A stretch of DNA of 64,000 nt from Arthrobacter agilis (GCF_030816075.1 NZ_JAUSXO010000001.1:3162001-3226000); one strand, 5' to 3'; counted from the stretch's first letter, positions 1-8,497 are shown. The notes: a model not told the origin generated them from the sequence alone. Program-made: numbers and translations.

Positions 1-1
1 C

Positions 2-442
2 CTCATGGTCGCGTTCGTGGTGCTCGGCGTGGGCGTGGGCGCATCGGAGACCGTGTCCAACGACCTCATCCTGTCCACCGTCCCGGCCGACAAGGCCGGC
101 GCCGCGTCCGCCGTCTCGGAGACCGCCTACGAGGTGGGTTCCGTCCTCGGTACCGCCGTGCTCGGGAGCATCCTGCTGGCGTCCTACCAGCGGAACCTGC
201 TGCTGCCCTCCGGCCTCAGCAGCGCCCAGGCGGAGTCCTCCACCGAGACGCTCGGCGGCGCCGTCGAGGTGGCCACCCAGCTCGGCCCCACCAGCGCGTC
301 ACTCCTCCGGGACTCGGCGTTCCACGCCTTCGACAGCGGCGTCACTGTCACGTCCGGCATCGCGGCCCTGCTCATGGTCGGCGCCTCGGTCCTCGCGGCG
401 TGGAGCCTGCGCAGCACGACGGCGGAGCGCGTCGACCACTAG
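2..442 (+). CDS. MFS transporter, DHA2 (EmrB/QacA-like) family, C-terminal part
   Basis: The gene enters from the left edge, so only about 146 C-terminal residues are visible. They hold hydrophobic segments typical of the last transmembrane helices of a 14-helix drug:H+ antiporter. One is a Gly/Ala-rich stretch followed by VSNDLILSTVPADKAGAASA, a conserved region of the SmvA/LfrA/QacA type where new major-facilitator members have been compared. The last helix (ALLMVGASVLAAWSLR) is followed by a short polar tail and a TAG stop. It is an inner-membrane efflux protein by family; the substrate cannot be told from this fragment. A strong hairpin follows the stop. Confidence 0.8.
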   Translation, partial: LMVAFVVLGVGVGASETVSNDLILSTVPADKAGAASAVSETAYEVGSVLGTAVLGSILLASYQRNLLLPSGLSSAQAESSTETLGGAVEVATQLGPTSASLLRDSAFHAFDSGVTVTSGIAALLMVGASVLAAWSLRSTTAERVDH

Positions 443-468
443 GCCTCGACGCCCGCGACCACGCGCGG

Positions 469-499
469 AAGGGTCCGTTCCGGAAGGAACGGGCCCTTT
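469..499 (+). terminator. Rho-independent terminator after the MFS gene
   Basis: A 13-bp stem with one G-U pair (AAGGGTCCGTTCC paired with GGAACGGGCCCTT) closes a GGAA tetraloop of the GNRA type and is followed by TTTC. It lies 27 bases after the MFS stop and before the GNAT gene on the same strand. Confidence 0.8.
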
Positions 500-559
500 C
501 CCGCTGCTGCGCACCCGGGGCCGTTGTCCGCCGGGGCGGTGGGGTGGAACAGTGGGTCC

Positions 560-1132
560 ATGGTGATCGAGGTGCGAGCCGCGACGGTCTTCGCCGACGT
601 CGCAGCAATGGTGGGACCGAGACGCCCGGATGCGAACGTCTGCTGGTGCCTCAGCTACCGCATCCCGGCCAAACAGAACGCCGCGCTGGCCGGGCGGGAC
701 CGCGGCGCCCTCGTGCAGGACCTGTGCGCGCAGGATCCGCCGCCGGGCGTCCTCGCGTACGAGGACGGGGACGTGGTCGGCTGGGCCGCCATCCACCCGC
801 GCGCCGACACGGGCTTCGCCCGCAACCGCAGGATCCCGCACGTCGACGATCTCGACGTCTGGTCGGTGTGGTGCATCCGGGTACGGCCCGGCCATCGCGG
901 CAAGGGCCTCTCGCATCGGCTGCTGGACGGCGCCGTCGACTTCGCGCGTTCCTACGGCGCGCCCGCCATCGAGGGGTACCCCGTCGACAACGGGGACCGG
1001 AAGGTGGACCTGACCATGGCGTACGTCGGCACGCGGAGTCTCTTCGACCGGGCCGGCTTCACGAAGGCGGCCGACACCACGTCGGTGGTGAACGGCTTCC
1101 CCCGTGTCCTCATGCGGCTCGAGCTGCCCTGA
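560..1132 (+). CDS. GNAT family N-acetyltransferase
   Basis: A 190-residue protein with the GNAT acetyl-CoA binding signature: the strand WSVWCIRVRPG runs into the pyrophosphate-binding loop GHRGKG at about residues 111-116 (R/QxxGxG/A type), followed by the helix LSHRLLDGAV. The C-terminal half (YVGTRSLFDRAGF) matches the typical GNAT beta6-alpha4 'LYERxGF' element. I chose the ATG at 560. The longer reading from 524 adds twelve residues that overlap the space next to the upstream terminator and look non-coding. The acetyl acceptor is unknown. It is monocistronic and convergent with the TetR gene. Confidence 0.85.
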   Translation: MVIEVRAATVFADVAAMVGPRRPDANVCWCLSYRIPAKQNAALAGRDRGALVQDLCAQDPPPGVLAYEDGDVVGWAAIHPRADTGFARNRRIPHVDDLDVWSVWCIRVRPGHRGKGLSHRLLDGAVDFARSYGAPAIEGYPVDNGDRKVDLTMAYVGTRSLFDRAGFTKAADTTSVVNGFPRVLMRLELP

Positions 1133-1198
1133 CGTGGTGGCTGCGGGGTCGATGGATGCCGGCGGTCGGCCGGCGGCATCGTCGGCGACGGACCGCGA

Positions 1199-1780
1199 TC
1201 ACGGCCGTGACCACGCCCGTGACCATTCGGACAGGGCAGTGGTGACGCTCCCGACGAGGCGGGTGAAGCTGCGCTCCGTATCGACGGGGAGGGCGAAGGC
1301 GCCGCCCGTCTCGAGGGCGACGAAGCCGTGCAGGGCGGACCGCAGGAAGCGCGTGGCGTCGACGGCGTCACTCTCGTGCAGGTCGTAGCCGGCGAGCACG
1401 CTGAACACGATGTCGACGACGGCGGAGGACGCCGCCTCGTCCGCGGCGTCTCCCGGGGCGGGGGCGCGGATGGTCAGCGGGTACTGCCCGGGGTGCTCGA
1501 GCGCCCAGGTGCGATAGGCCGCTGAGACTCCCGCGATCGCGTCGTCGCGGGAGCGTCCGACGGCGGCCTGACCGAGGGCCAGGGCCAGATCCTCCTTCGC
1601 ACGGATCATGAGGGCGCGTTCGAGCCCGGGCATGCCGTCGACGTGCTTGTAGAGGGACGGCGCCCGGACGCCCAGGCTCTCCGCGAGCGCCGCCAGGCTC
1701 AGGGCGCCGGGCCCCTGATCGTCGATCAGGCGCGCTGCGCGTTCGACGACGGCGGCGGTGCTCAGCCCGGCCCTAGGCAT
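1199..1780 (-). CDS. TetR family transcriptional regulator (WHG-domain type)
   Basis: A 193-residue regulator. The N-terminal helix-turn-helix covers about residues 8-50 (AARLIDDQGPGALSLAALAE, then SLGVRAPSLYKHV), the typical TetR recognition element. The C-terminal part (TWALEHPGQYPL, then FLRSALHGFVALE) resembles the TetR_C/WHG ligand domain. Its start codon lies inside the end of the upstream alpha/beta hydrolase gene (8-base overlap), so the two are co-transcribed. A 19-bp dyad just upstream of the hydrolase is the likely operator, giving autoregulation. The inducer is unknown; the hydrolase substrate or product is a reasonable guess. Confidence 0.9.
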   Translation of the reverse strand: MPRAGLSTAAVVERAARLIDDQGPGALSLAALAESLGVRAPSLYKHVDGMPGLERALMIRAKEDLALALGQAAVGRSRDDAIAGVSAAYRTWALEHPGQYPLTIRAPAPGDAADEAASSAVVDIVFSVLAGYDLHESDAVDATRFLRSALHGFVALETGGAFALPVDTERSFTRLVGSVTTALSEWSRAWSRP

Positions 1781-2609
1781 GGTGCCCGAGCGTCCGGAGG
1801 AATCCGACGACGGCTGCCGCGGTCGGCTCCGGCTGCTGCGACTGCGGGTAGTGCCCGGCGTCCGGGATCATGACCATCGACCCGCCGAGCGCCCCGGTGA
1901 TCCACCGGGCCTCGGCCTGCGGATCCTTGAAGTCCGGGTCCTTCTCCCCCATGATCACGAGCGTCGGCGCCTGCACTGCCGGCAGGCTCTCGGCGGCCGG
2001 TCCGTGGTCGGTGCGGGTGGTGAGGCTGAACGCCCTCGTGTACCCCGGGCGCCTGAGCGCGGCGAGGACCGCCTTCCGGTACTCCGGGAAGTCCGCGGGC
2101 TTCCGGCCCGCGTACAGCATCGGCAGGTAGGCGTTCCACACCGGGGCGGCCCAGGGGCGGGCCATCAGAACCCGGAACAGCAGGCGCTGCAGGGGGCCGC
2201 TCGAGGGCGGGTTGCGCACGAAGGGACCGACGAGCACCAGGCCGGTGACGAGGGCGGGCTGCTCGGCTGCGGCGATCACGGCCGCTCCGGCCGCCATGGA
2301 GTTCCCGACGATCACGGCGGGGACCGCGAGCTCGCGCAGCAGCAGGGCGATGTCAGAGGCCGTCTCGACGTCGCCGTAGGACGTGAAGGACGCACTGCTG
2401 TCGCCGTGTCCGCGCAGATCGACCATCGCGACCCGGTAACCGGCCTCGACCAGTGCCGGAGCGAGGAGGCGGTACGAGGAGCGCAGCTCCCCCATCCCGG
2501 GGACCAGGAGGACGAGGGGGCCGGCGCCCTGGAGGTCGTAGGCGATCGTGCCGCCCGGAACCGCCAGGTGGAGGGTGTCCGCTCGGGCGAAGAACTGGTG
2601 TCGGGTCAT
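1773..2609 (-). CDS. Alpha/beta hydrolase
   Basis: A 278-residue alpha/beta-hydrolase-fold protein. The oxyanion region is VLLVPGMGE (about 33-41). The nucleophile elbow GNSMAAG carries Ser104, the acid is probably Asp224 or Asp226 in GEKDPDF, and the catalytic His is His253 in DAGHYPQ. There is no signal peptide, so it acts in the cytoplasm. The ATG at 2609 sits directly below an AT-rich promoter/operator segment; the much longer open frame upstream is antisense to prfC and not real. It is co-transcribed with the TetR gene. The substrate is unknown; esterase, lactonase or haloperoxidase-like activity are all possible. Confidence 0.88.
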   Translation of the reverse strand: MTRHQFFARADTLHLAVPGGTIAYDLQGAGPLVLLVPGMGELRSSYRLLAPALVEAGYRVAMVDLRGHGDSSASFTSYGDVETASDIALLLRELAVPAVIVGNSMAAGAAVIAAAEQPALVTGLVLVGPFVRNPPSSGPLQRLLFRVLMARPWAAPVWNAYLPMLYAGRKPADFPEYRKAVLAALRRPGYTRAFSLTTRTDHGPAAESLPAVQAPTLVIMGEKDPDFKDPQAEARWITGALGGSMVMIPDAGHYPQSQQPEPTAAAVVGFLRTLGHHA

Positions 2610-2623
2610 GTGGCTAATATAGT

Positions 2624-2650
2624 TAGCTTTAAAGCTATTGTCAATAGCTT
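2624..2650. promoter_or_regulatory. Dyad operator for the TetR/hydrolase operon
   Basis: Two overlapping palindromes in an AT-rich island within GC-rich DNA. The first is the perfect 14-mer TAGCTTTAAAGCTA (2624-2637). The second is a perfect 9-1-9 inverted repeat AAGCTATTG-T-CAATAGCTT (2632-2650). They lie 15-41 bases upstream of the hydrolase start, and the second has the size and symmetry of TetR-family operators. Binding is inferred, not shown. Confidence 0.7.
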
Positions 2651-2738
2651 CGGGGGATTCCCGGCCCGTCTTCCATGCGTACAGCGAACAGGCGCCCTTC
2701 CCGCCGGACGCCTCCCGGTCATCGGGGACAATGGAAGG

Positions 2739-4352
2739 GTGGCCCTGCTTACCGAATCCCCTGTCCTTGACGCAGACGCCGTCCGCCGTGAGGCCGGACG
2801 CCGCCGGACGTTCGCCGTCATCTCGCACCCCGATGCTGGGAAGTCGACCCTGACGGAGGCACTCGCACTCCTCGCGCGCGCCATCCAGGACGCCGGTGTC
2901 ACGCACGGCAAGTCGAGCCGCCATGCCACCGTCTCGGACTGGATGGGCATCGAGCAGGAGCGCGGTATCTCGATCAGTTCGGCCGCCCTGCAGCTGACCT
3001 ACCGCGACACCATCCTCAACGTCGTGGACACCCCCGGGCACGCGGACTTCTCGGAGGACACCTACCGGGTCCTCGCCGCCGTCGACTCCGCCGTCATGCT
3101 CATCGACGCCGCCAAGGGCTTCGAACCGCAGACCGTCAAGCTGCTGGCCGTGTGCAAGGCCCGCAACATCCCCATCATCACCGTCATCAACAAGTGGGAC
3201 CGTCCGGGCCTCGATGCCCTCGGCCTGATCGACGACGTCGGCGAGCGCACCGGCATGACCCCGGTGCCGCTGACCTGGCCGGCCGGCATCGCCGGTGACT
3301 TCCAGGGCCTGATCGACCTGCGCGCGGAGCGGGCCATCGCGCTCGAGGCCGTGGAGGCCGGCGCCCAGGCCGCCGCGGAGACCGAGGTGGACATCGACGC
3401 CCTCGATCCCCGGGATGCCGGTGCCTGGCTCGACGCGCGCGAGGAGTCGGGCCTCGTCGAGTCCTCGAACGGCACCTTCGACCGCGAGGAGTTCGAGGCC
3501 GCACGCCAGACGCCCGTCCTGTTCGCGGCCGCGGCGAAGAACTTCGGGGTCTCCCAGCTCCTCGACATCCTCGTGGACGTAGCCCCCTCCCCGTCGCCGC
3601 GCCCGTCCAAGGAGCAGGAGCCCCGCCCCATCGATGCGCCCATGTCCGGCTTCGTGTTCAAGGTGCAGGCCGGCCAGGACAGCGCCCACCGCGACCACAT
3701 CGCCTACCTCCGCATCTGTTCGGGGACCTTCGAGCGCGGCATGGTCATCACCAACCAGCGCACGGGCAAGCCCTTCGCCACCAAGTACGCGCACCGCGTC
3801 CTCGGGCGCAGCCGCGAGGTGGTGGACACGGCCTGGCCGGGCGACGTCGTGGGCCTCGTGAACGCGACGAGCCTCCGCGTGGGTGACAGCCTCTTCGCCG
3901 AACAGCCCGTGCAGTTCCCCGACATCCCGCGCTTCTCCCCCGAGCTCTTCGCCGTCGCGCGGGCCAAGGATCCGGGCCGCTACAAGCAGTTCCGCCGCGG
4001 TATCGAGCAGCTCGAGCACGAGGGCGTGGTGCAGGTGCTGCGTTCGGACCTCCGCGGCGACCAGGCGCCCGTGCTCGCCGCCGTCGGAGCCCTGCAGTTC
4101 GAGGTCGCGGCCGAGCGTCTCGGCACCGAGTTCAATGCTCCGACATCACTCGACCACCTCTCCTACACGCTCGCCATGCGCGTGGCCCCGGAGAGCCAGG
4201 GCGTACCCGAGACGTTCCGTGGCGGCGAGATCCTGTTCCGGGCCGACGGCGAGATCGTCGCCGTGTTCGGTGACAAGTGGAAGGTGGGGCACTTCCGGAA
4301 GGACTACCCCGACGTCGTGCTCGAGCCGATCGGCGCCGCCGTCGACCAGTAG
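2739..4352 (+). CDS. prfC: Peptide chain release factor 3
   Basis: A 537-residue translational GTPase, close to the usual 525-540 for RF3. It has the P-loop SHPDAGKST (about 29-37), the switch I region QERGISI, the G3 motif DTPGHADF and the G4 motif NKWD, followed by the RF3-type domain with FKVQAG and the C-terminal domain. RF3 recycles RF1 and RF2 from the ribosome after peptide release. I took the GTG at 2739 because homology begins immediately after it (ALLTESPVL, then RRTFAVISHPDAG). Upstream codons in frame have no family similarity. No Shine-Dalgarno precedes it at normal spacing, and a GACAAT -10-like box ends six bases upstream, so the transcript may be leaderless. Confidence 0.95.
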   Translation: MALLTESPVLDADAVRREAGRRRTFAVISHPDAGKSTLTEALALLARAIQDAGVTHGKSSRHATVSDWMGIEQERGISISSAALQLTYRDTILNVVDTPGHADFSEDTYRVLAAVDSAVMLIDAAKGFEPQTVKLLAVCKARNIPIITVINKWDRPGLDALGLIDDVGERTGMTPVPLTWPAGIAGDFQGLIDLRAERAIALEAVEAGAQAAAETEVDIDALDPRDAGAWLDAREESGLVESSNGTFDREEFEAARQTPVLFAAAAKNFGVSQLLDILVDVAPSPSPRPSKEQEPRPIDAPMSGFVFKVQAGQDSAHRDHIAYLRICSGTFERGMVITNQRTGKPFATKYAHRVLGRSREVVDTAWPGDVVGLVNATSLRVGDSLFAEQPVQFPDIPRFSPELFAVARAKDPGRYKQFRRGIEQLEHEGVVQVLRSDLRGDQAPVLAAVGALQFEVAAERLGTEFNAPTSLDHLSYTLAMRVAPESQGVPETFRGGEILFRADGEIVAVFGDKWKVGHFRKDYPDVVLEPIGAAVDQ

Positions 4353-4416
4353 CGGCAGCTCGGTGCCGCCCGTCGGTACCGATGCGCTGCGTCCCCACGG
4401 GTACGTCGTGTCAGGA

Positions 4417-4433
4417 CCGGACCCCCGGTCCGG
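4417..4433. terminator. Possible terminator between convergent prfC and TPM gene
   Basis: A 7-bp stem CCGGACC / GGTCCGG with a three-base loop, sitting in the 90-base gap between two convergent genes. There is no clear T-tract, so it could be a GC-rich hairpin terminator of the actinobacterial kind. This is a weak call. Confidence 0.4.
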
Positions 4434-4442
4434 GACCCCGGG

Positions 4443-5318
4443 TCAGTAGCTGCCCGACGCCCCGCCGCCGCTGAACCCTCCGCCCCCGTTGAAGGAGGAT
4501 CCCGAGGCGGTGGCCCCGGTGCCGCCGGAATAGAGCGCCGGGTTGGCGATGTAGAGGGGAAGCCACACGGCCGGGTTGGAGACGGCGTCGCCACCGCGGT
4601 GGCTGTACCGGTATTTCCGGTACGCCTCGCGCTGCTTCTCGGTCAGGCGCAGGTCCGGGTCGGCGTCCTCGGCCGCGCGGATCTCCTCGTCGGCCTCGCG
4701 GCGACGGCGTCGGGAGTGCGCCACGGCCCACCAGATGAAGGCTCCGATGACGGCGGCAGCACCACCGGCCACTCCCGCGAGGAGGCCCCAGTCGAAGGGC
4801 TCCTTCACCGGATCCTGGCCCTGCGCGTAGCCGTAGATCTGGCCGACGGCCTCCGTCAGGCCCCGGGCGTACTCCTCGTCGGCGAAGGCCGGTTCGAGGA
4901 CGTCCTCGATGACCTGCTCGGCGTCGTCGTCCGAGAAGGTCTCGCGGGCCCCGTCGGCGGTCTCGATGCGCAGCTCGCGCTCCCCGGTGTCCGCGACCAC
5001 GAGCACGCCGTTGTCCGCGCCGTCGTCGCCCACGCCCCACTCCGCCGCGACGGACCGGGCGTAGTCCTCGATGGAGCCGCTCGCGTCCTCCACGGTCAGG
5101 ACGGCCACGCGGGCGGCATCGGTGCGGCTGTTCTGCTCGTCGATGAGCGCGTCGAGCTCCTGCTCCTGAGCAGCGGTCAGGACGTCGGCTGCATCGAGCA
5201 CATTGCCTTCGGCCGGCGGCTCGGGAACCGCCGCCGTGCCGCCACCACCGCACCCCGTGAGGGCGATCAGCAGGAGGGAGACGCTCGCCGTGGCGACTGC
5301 TGCACGATGGTTCGTCAT
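4443..5318 (-). CDS. TPM-domain lipoprotein (YgcG/TPM phosphatase family)
   Basis: A 291-residue secreted lipoprotein. The signal peptide ends in a lipobox LIALTGC with Cys23. Residues about 40-165 form a TPM domain (NVLDAADVLTAAQEQELDAL, then DNGVLVVADTGERELRIETA). A single transmembrane helix follows at about 177-198 (GGAAAVIGAFIWWAVAHS), then a basic stretch RRRRR. The tail is Gly/Ser-rich and ends GGGGFSGGGASGSY, the classic end of this family. TPM domains are reported to have phosphatase activity or to assist photosystem/membrane protein turnover; here the role is unknown. It has its own promoter and is convergent with prfC. Confidence 0.88.
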   Translation of the reverse strand: MTNHRAAVATASVSLLLIALTGCGGGGTAAVPEPPAEGNVLDAADVLTAAQEQELDALIDEQNSRTDAARVAVLTVEDASGSIEDYARSVAAEWGVGDDGADNGVLVVADTGERELRIETADGARETFSDDDAEQVIEDVLEPAFADEEYARGLTEAVGQIYGYAQGQDPVKEPFDWGLLAGVAGGAAAVIGAFIWWAVAHSRRRRREADEEIRAAEDADPDLRLTEKQREAYRKYRYSHRGGDAVSNPAVWLPLYIANPALYSGGTGATASGSSFNGGGGFSGGGASGSY

Positions 5319-5430
5319 GGCTGCTCCCCTGCATCGACGGCGGCGCGGGACCGGTCGTGGTGTCCCGTTCACGGACAGTCTAGGGGCCCCGATGGACCGG
5401 TGGCGCGCCGGGCGGACGGTGCGGGATCGT

Positions 5431-6507
5431 CTAGCTGTTCCTGCCCCGCGCCGCAACGGGCCACCGGTCCTCGACGACGCCGTCGCGTACCACCTGCACC
5501 TCGTCCACGAGGTTGACGGTGAGGCACACGTGGTTCGGGACCACGCGCAGCCGCGTACCCAGCGGGGGCATCCGTGCACCGGACCACTCGACGGTGGCGT
5601 GATGTTCCGAGAGGGCGACGACCCGGGCCTCGGGGTGGTCCGGCAGGCGGCCGTATCCCGTGGCCCACGCCGCCCTGTCGCTGCCGAGGACCTTGCTGCC
5701 CGCGTCGAGGACGAGGCGATCCGCCTGTCCGGCGGTCCCTGGGCGGCGGCTCACCACGGTGCTGTGGACGGTGAGGGCGATGTCCTCCGGAGCGCAGTGG
5801 CCGAGCTCCCACTGCTGGGCGTCGCCGAAGACGTAGACACCCGGACGCAGCTCCGTCAGGGTCGCGCCCGTCGCCAGCGACGCCGACGGCGTCGATCCGC
5901 CGCTGAGTTCGAGGTCCGCGTAGCCCGCCTCCCGCAGGGAGTCCGCGGCCCGGCGGAGGGTCTCCTGCTCGTCCGCGACGGCCGAGGACGCGGCGTCCGG
6001 CCCGTAGCTGTGCCCCGGGAAGGTGAACAGGCCGGTGACCGCGAGCCCCGCCTCCGTGGCGGCCCGGGCGATGTCGACGGCCTCGGTGGCGCACGCACCG
6101 CTGCGATGGTGTCCGCTGTCCAGCTCCACGCGGACGGCGATGCGGGAGGCGGAGGCACCCAAGGCGCGCGCGAGCTGCCGAGCGCCGTCCACCGAGTCCG
6201 CACCGACGGTCAGCCGCGCACGCTCGGCCAGGGCGAGCAGGCGCGTGGCGGCCTGCTGGTCCACCCACAACGGATAGGCGATGAAGAGGTCGGTGGCGCC
6301 GTGCTCGGCGAAGACCTCGGCCTCGCCGATGGTCGCCACCGTCAGTCCGACCGCACCGGCAGCGATCTGCCGGCGGGCGATCTGCGGCATCTTGTGGGTC
6401 TTGGCGTGGGGTCGCAGGGAGAGCCCGCGCTCCCGCGTGGAGCGGGCCATCGTGGCGATGTTCCGTTCGAGGACCGTGAGGTCGACGACGACGTCGGGGG
6501 TCACCAC
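5431..6507 (-). CDS. DSD1 / D-threonine aldolase-like PLP enzyme
   Basis: A protein of about 358 residues with an alanine-racemase-type N-terminal barrel and a C-terminal metal-binding D-serine dehydratase-like domain. The PLP lysine lies in RPHAKTHK (Lys36 in this numbering), near the N terminus as usual. The C-terminal SEHHATVEW matches the metal-ligand region of D-threonine aldolase/DSD1 proteins. Family enzymes split or deaminate D-beta-hydroxy amino acids; the exact substrate cannot be told. Two adjacent GTG codons (6507 and 6504) are the plausible starts, because the longer reading would run into the DUF3105 gene just upstream. It is probably co-transcribed with that gene (47-base gap). 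Confidence 0.82.
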   Translation of the reverse strand: MVTPDVVVDLTVLERNIATMARSTRERGLSLRPHAKTHKMPQIARRQIAAGAVGLTVATIGEAEVFAEHGATDLFIAYPLWVDQQAATRLLALAERARLTVGADSVDGARQLARALGASASRIAVRVELDSGHHRSGACATEAVDIARAATEAGLAVTGLFTFPGHSYGPDAASSAVADEQETLRRAADSLREAGYADLELSGGSTPSASLATGATLTELRPGVYVFGDAQQWELGHCAPEDIALTVHSTVVSRRPGTAGQADRLVLDAGSKVLGSDRAAWATGYGRLPDHPEARVVALSEHHATVEWSGARMPPLGTRLRVVPNHVCLTVNLVDEVQVVRDGVVEDRWPVAARGRNS

Positions 6508-6554
6508 GGTCCCCGGACCGGACGCCGGTCCGCCGCGCCGTCGGGCACGAGGAG

Positions 6555-7208
6555 CTAGGAGGCGCGCCCGGCGGGAGTGATCCCGCCGGAGCAGGCCGCA
6601 CCGGGCTCGCGGGTCTGCTCGCCCTGGATGTACTTGTCGAGGAAGGTCCCGAGTCGCGCGTCGTCGGCGGAGTCGACCTTCAGCTGCAGGCCCCACGCGC
6701 TGGCAGCGATCGGGGTGTCGAGATCCGGGTACGGGCTGAGCAGTACGTAGGAGCGCGTTCCCACCAGTTCGGTGAGCTTGTCGATCTCCGCCTGGCCGAT
6801 GTCCGGGTTGTACGTGATCCAGACGGCACCGTGCTCCATGGAGTGCACCGAGTTCTCGTTGGGGACGGGCTCGGTGTAGACACCGCAGTTGGTCCAGACC
6901 GGGTTGTGGTTCCCCCCGACGGGCGGCGACTGCTCGTACTCGACGGTTCCGTCGACGTGGTCGAACGTGAGGTCCGAGTACTCCTGGACGCCCTCGATCC
7001 CTTGCGCCGCCGCCTGCTCACGGTCCCGGTTCATCTGGACCTGGTTCACGATCACGAGGGTCACCGCGATGATGATGGCGAGGATCACGGCGCCGATCCC
7101 ACCGAAGATCAGGGCGTTGCGCTTGCGCTCACCGGCCCGCTGCTGGGCCTGGATGGCGGCCAGGCGCGCCTGGCGGTCCTGGTTCTCCTGGGATCGCTTC
7201 TTGTTCAA
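6555..7208 (-). CDS. DUF3105 domain membrane-anchored protein
   Basis: A 217-residue protein. A charged N-terminal cytoplasmic segment (MNKKRSQENQDRQARLAAIQ) precedes one transmembrane helix at about 32-55, followed by an extracytoplasmic DUF3105 domain. The domain core is visible: SPPVGGNHNPVWTNCGVY, then SVHSMEHGAVWITYNP and VLLSPYPDLDTPIAASAWG. The conserved His and Cys residues suggest metal or redox chemistry, but the family has no established function. In actinobacteria it is often found next to DUF305 proteins, as here (DUF305 lies upstream on the same strand). Confidence 0.88.
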   Translation of the reverse strand: MNKKRSQENQDRQARLAAIQAQQRAGERKRNALIFGGIGAVILAIIIAVTLVIVNQVQMNRDREQAAAQGIEGVQEYSDLTFDHVDGTVEYEQSPPVGGNHNPVWTNCGVYTEPVPNENSVHSMEHGAVWITYNPDIGQAEIDKLTELVGTRSYVLLSPYPDLDTPIAASAWGLQLKVDSADDARLGTFLDKYIQGEQTREPGAACSGGITPAGRAS

Positions 7209-7333
7209 CGGGTGTCCTTCGTGCTGGGGCGGCTGCGGCGTTCACCGCGGATCGGATAGCGCCGGAGACCAATCTACCGGCGGGGCGCGGCAGTCCTCGG
7301 ACGCCCGGCGGGCGGGTCCTGGACTGCGGCGGC

Positions 7334-7990
7334 CTACAGGGCGTCGAGCATGTTCTGCATCAGCGTGATCTCGGCCTGCTGGCCGGACTGGATCTTCGTG
7401 GCGAGGGTGCGGACCTGGTCCGTCCCGGCCAGTTCGGCGCCGGCGCGGGCCATGTCCACGCCCGCCCGGTGATGGTTGATCATGAGGTTCAGGTACAGCC
7501 GCTCCGCGTCCTCGCCGCGCGCGGCGCGCAGCTCGTCGAGCTGGGCGTCCGTCGCCATGCCGGGCATGAGCCCCTCGGGCGTGAGCATGGAGGCGGAGCC
7601 TGTTCCCATCTCCATGCCGTCGTGGCCCCCGGTCCCGGCCGCCATCCACTCCATGCGCGGCTGCGGACTGCTCTGGTCCAGGCCCCACTCCTCGAGCCAC
7701 GCGTACATCTGCCCCGCCTGCTGCTGCTGGGTGAGGGCGATGTCGTAGGCGATCGCGCGGAGCGTCTCATCGGTGATGTTGTCGCGGACGATCATGGACA
7801 TCTCGACGGCCTGGTTGTGGTGCACCTGCATGTCGCGGGCGAAGCCCGCATCGGCGCTGGTGGTGCCGGGGAAGGAGGGGCCCGAGGAGACGCGCCCGGC
7901 GGTGAAGGCCAACGCGAAGAGAGCGAGCACCGCGATTCCGGCGAGCGCCAGGAGGACGCGCTTCTGCCAGCCTGACAGCGAGAGGGTCAT
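7334..7990 (-). CDS. DUF305 family protein, probably copper-related
   Basis: A 218-residue protein with an N-terminal membrane anchor (VLLALAGIAVLALFALAFTA, about 12-31) and an extracytoplasmic DUF305 four-helix bundle. Both paired-His motifs of the family are present: MQVHHNQAVEMS and NLMINHHRAGVDMA. Between them is a Met/His-rich segment (MEWMAAGTGGHDGMEMG) of a kind that binds Cu(I) in CopM-like proteins. Its start is 150 bases from the divergent CsoR operator and csoR-copZ-copA, which supports a role in periplasmic or surface copper handling. That role is inference. Confidence 0.85.
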   Translation of the reverse strand: MTLSLSGWQKRVLLALAGIAVLALFALAFTAGRVSSGPSFPGTTSADAGFARDMQVHHNQAVEMSMIVRDNITDETLRAIAYDIALTQQQQAGQMYAWLEEWGLDQSSPQPRMEWMAAGTGGHDGMEMGTGSASMLTPEGLMPGMATDAQLDELRAARGEDAERLYLNLMINHHRAGVDMARAGAELAGTDQVRTLATKIQSGQQAEITLMQNMLDAL

Positions 7991-8098
7991 GGACGTCCTT
8001 GGATCGGGGATATGCCGTCAACCAACGTACGGCATCGCGCTGGGTGTTCCCTCAACGCACGGATCCTCCGGTGGGAAGAACACAGCGCTGTGGCGCGT

Positions 8099-8117
8099 TA
8101 TACCCCCCAAGGGTATA
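8099..8117. promoter_or_regulatory. CsoR operator overlapping the csoR promoter
   Basis: The inverted repeat TATACCC-N5-GGGTATA lies 26 bases before csoR. It matches the known CsoR/RcnR type-1 operator pattern (TAxCCC...GGGxTA). Its right arm overlaps a TATAGT -10 box (8114-8119), so apo-CsoR would block transcription of csoR-copZ-copA. It may also influence the divergent DUF305 gene. Confidence 0.8.
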
Positions 8118-8142
8118 GTGGAGGCAGGAGAGGAGCCCAACA

Positions 8143-8466
8143 ATGAGCAATGCCGGCACCGAGCACGCAGCGCCCTACGGCTACACGGCGGACAAGGACG
8201 CCTACCTCAAGCGGCTTCGCCGCATCGAGGGACAGGTCCGCGGGATCGCCCGCATGGTCGAGGAGGACCAGTACTGCATCGACATCCTCACCCAGGTCGC
8301 GGCCGTCAACAAGGCCCTCCACGCGGTCTCCATGGGACTGCTCGAGGAGCACATCTCGCACTGCGTCGTGGGTGCGGCCCAGGAATCGCAGGCCTCCGGC
8401 AGCGACGACGCCGTGCAGGAGAAGGTCCAGGAAGCGACGGCGGCGATCGGCCGGCTCCTGCGCTAG
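8143..8466 (+). CDS. csoR: Copper-sensing transcriptional repressor CsoR
   Basis: A 107-residue all-alpha repressor. The Cu(I) ligand set Cys45-His70-Cys74 has exactly the 25/4 spacing of Mycobacterium tuberculosis CsoR (Cys36-His61-Cys65). The N-terminal helix contains RLRRIEGQVRGIARM, the family DNA-contact and tetramer region. The ATG at 8143 has an AGGAG-type Shine-Dalgarno in GCAGGAGAGGAGCCC. It heads the operon csoR-copZ-copA and has its own operator in the promoter. Cu(I) binding releases DNA and derepresses the efflux genes. Confidence 0.95.
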   Translation: MSNAGTEHAAPYGYTADKDAYLKRLRRIEGQVRGIARMVEEDQYCIDILTQVAAVNKALHAVSMGLLEEHISHCVVGAAQESQASGSDDAVQEKVQEATAAIGRLLR

Positions 8467-8497
8467 GAAACCCCATCACCCATCAAGGAGAAGAACC

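Noticed and set aside
1773..4019. A 748-codon open frame on the minus strand covering prfC and the hydrolase
   Set aside because: Its first two thirds are antisense to prfC and low in real protein character; only the part from 2609 down is the hydrolase.
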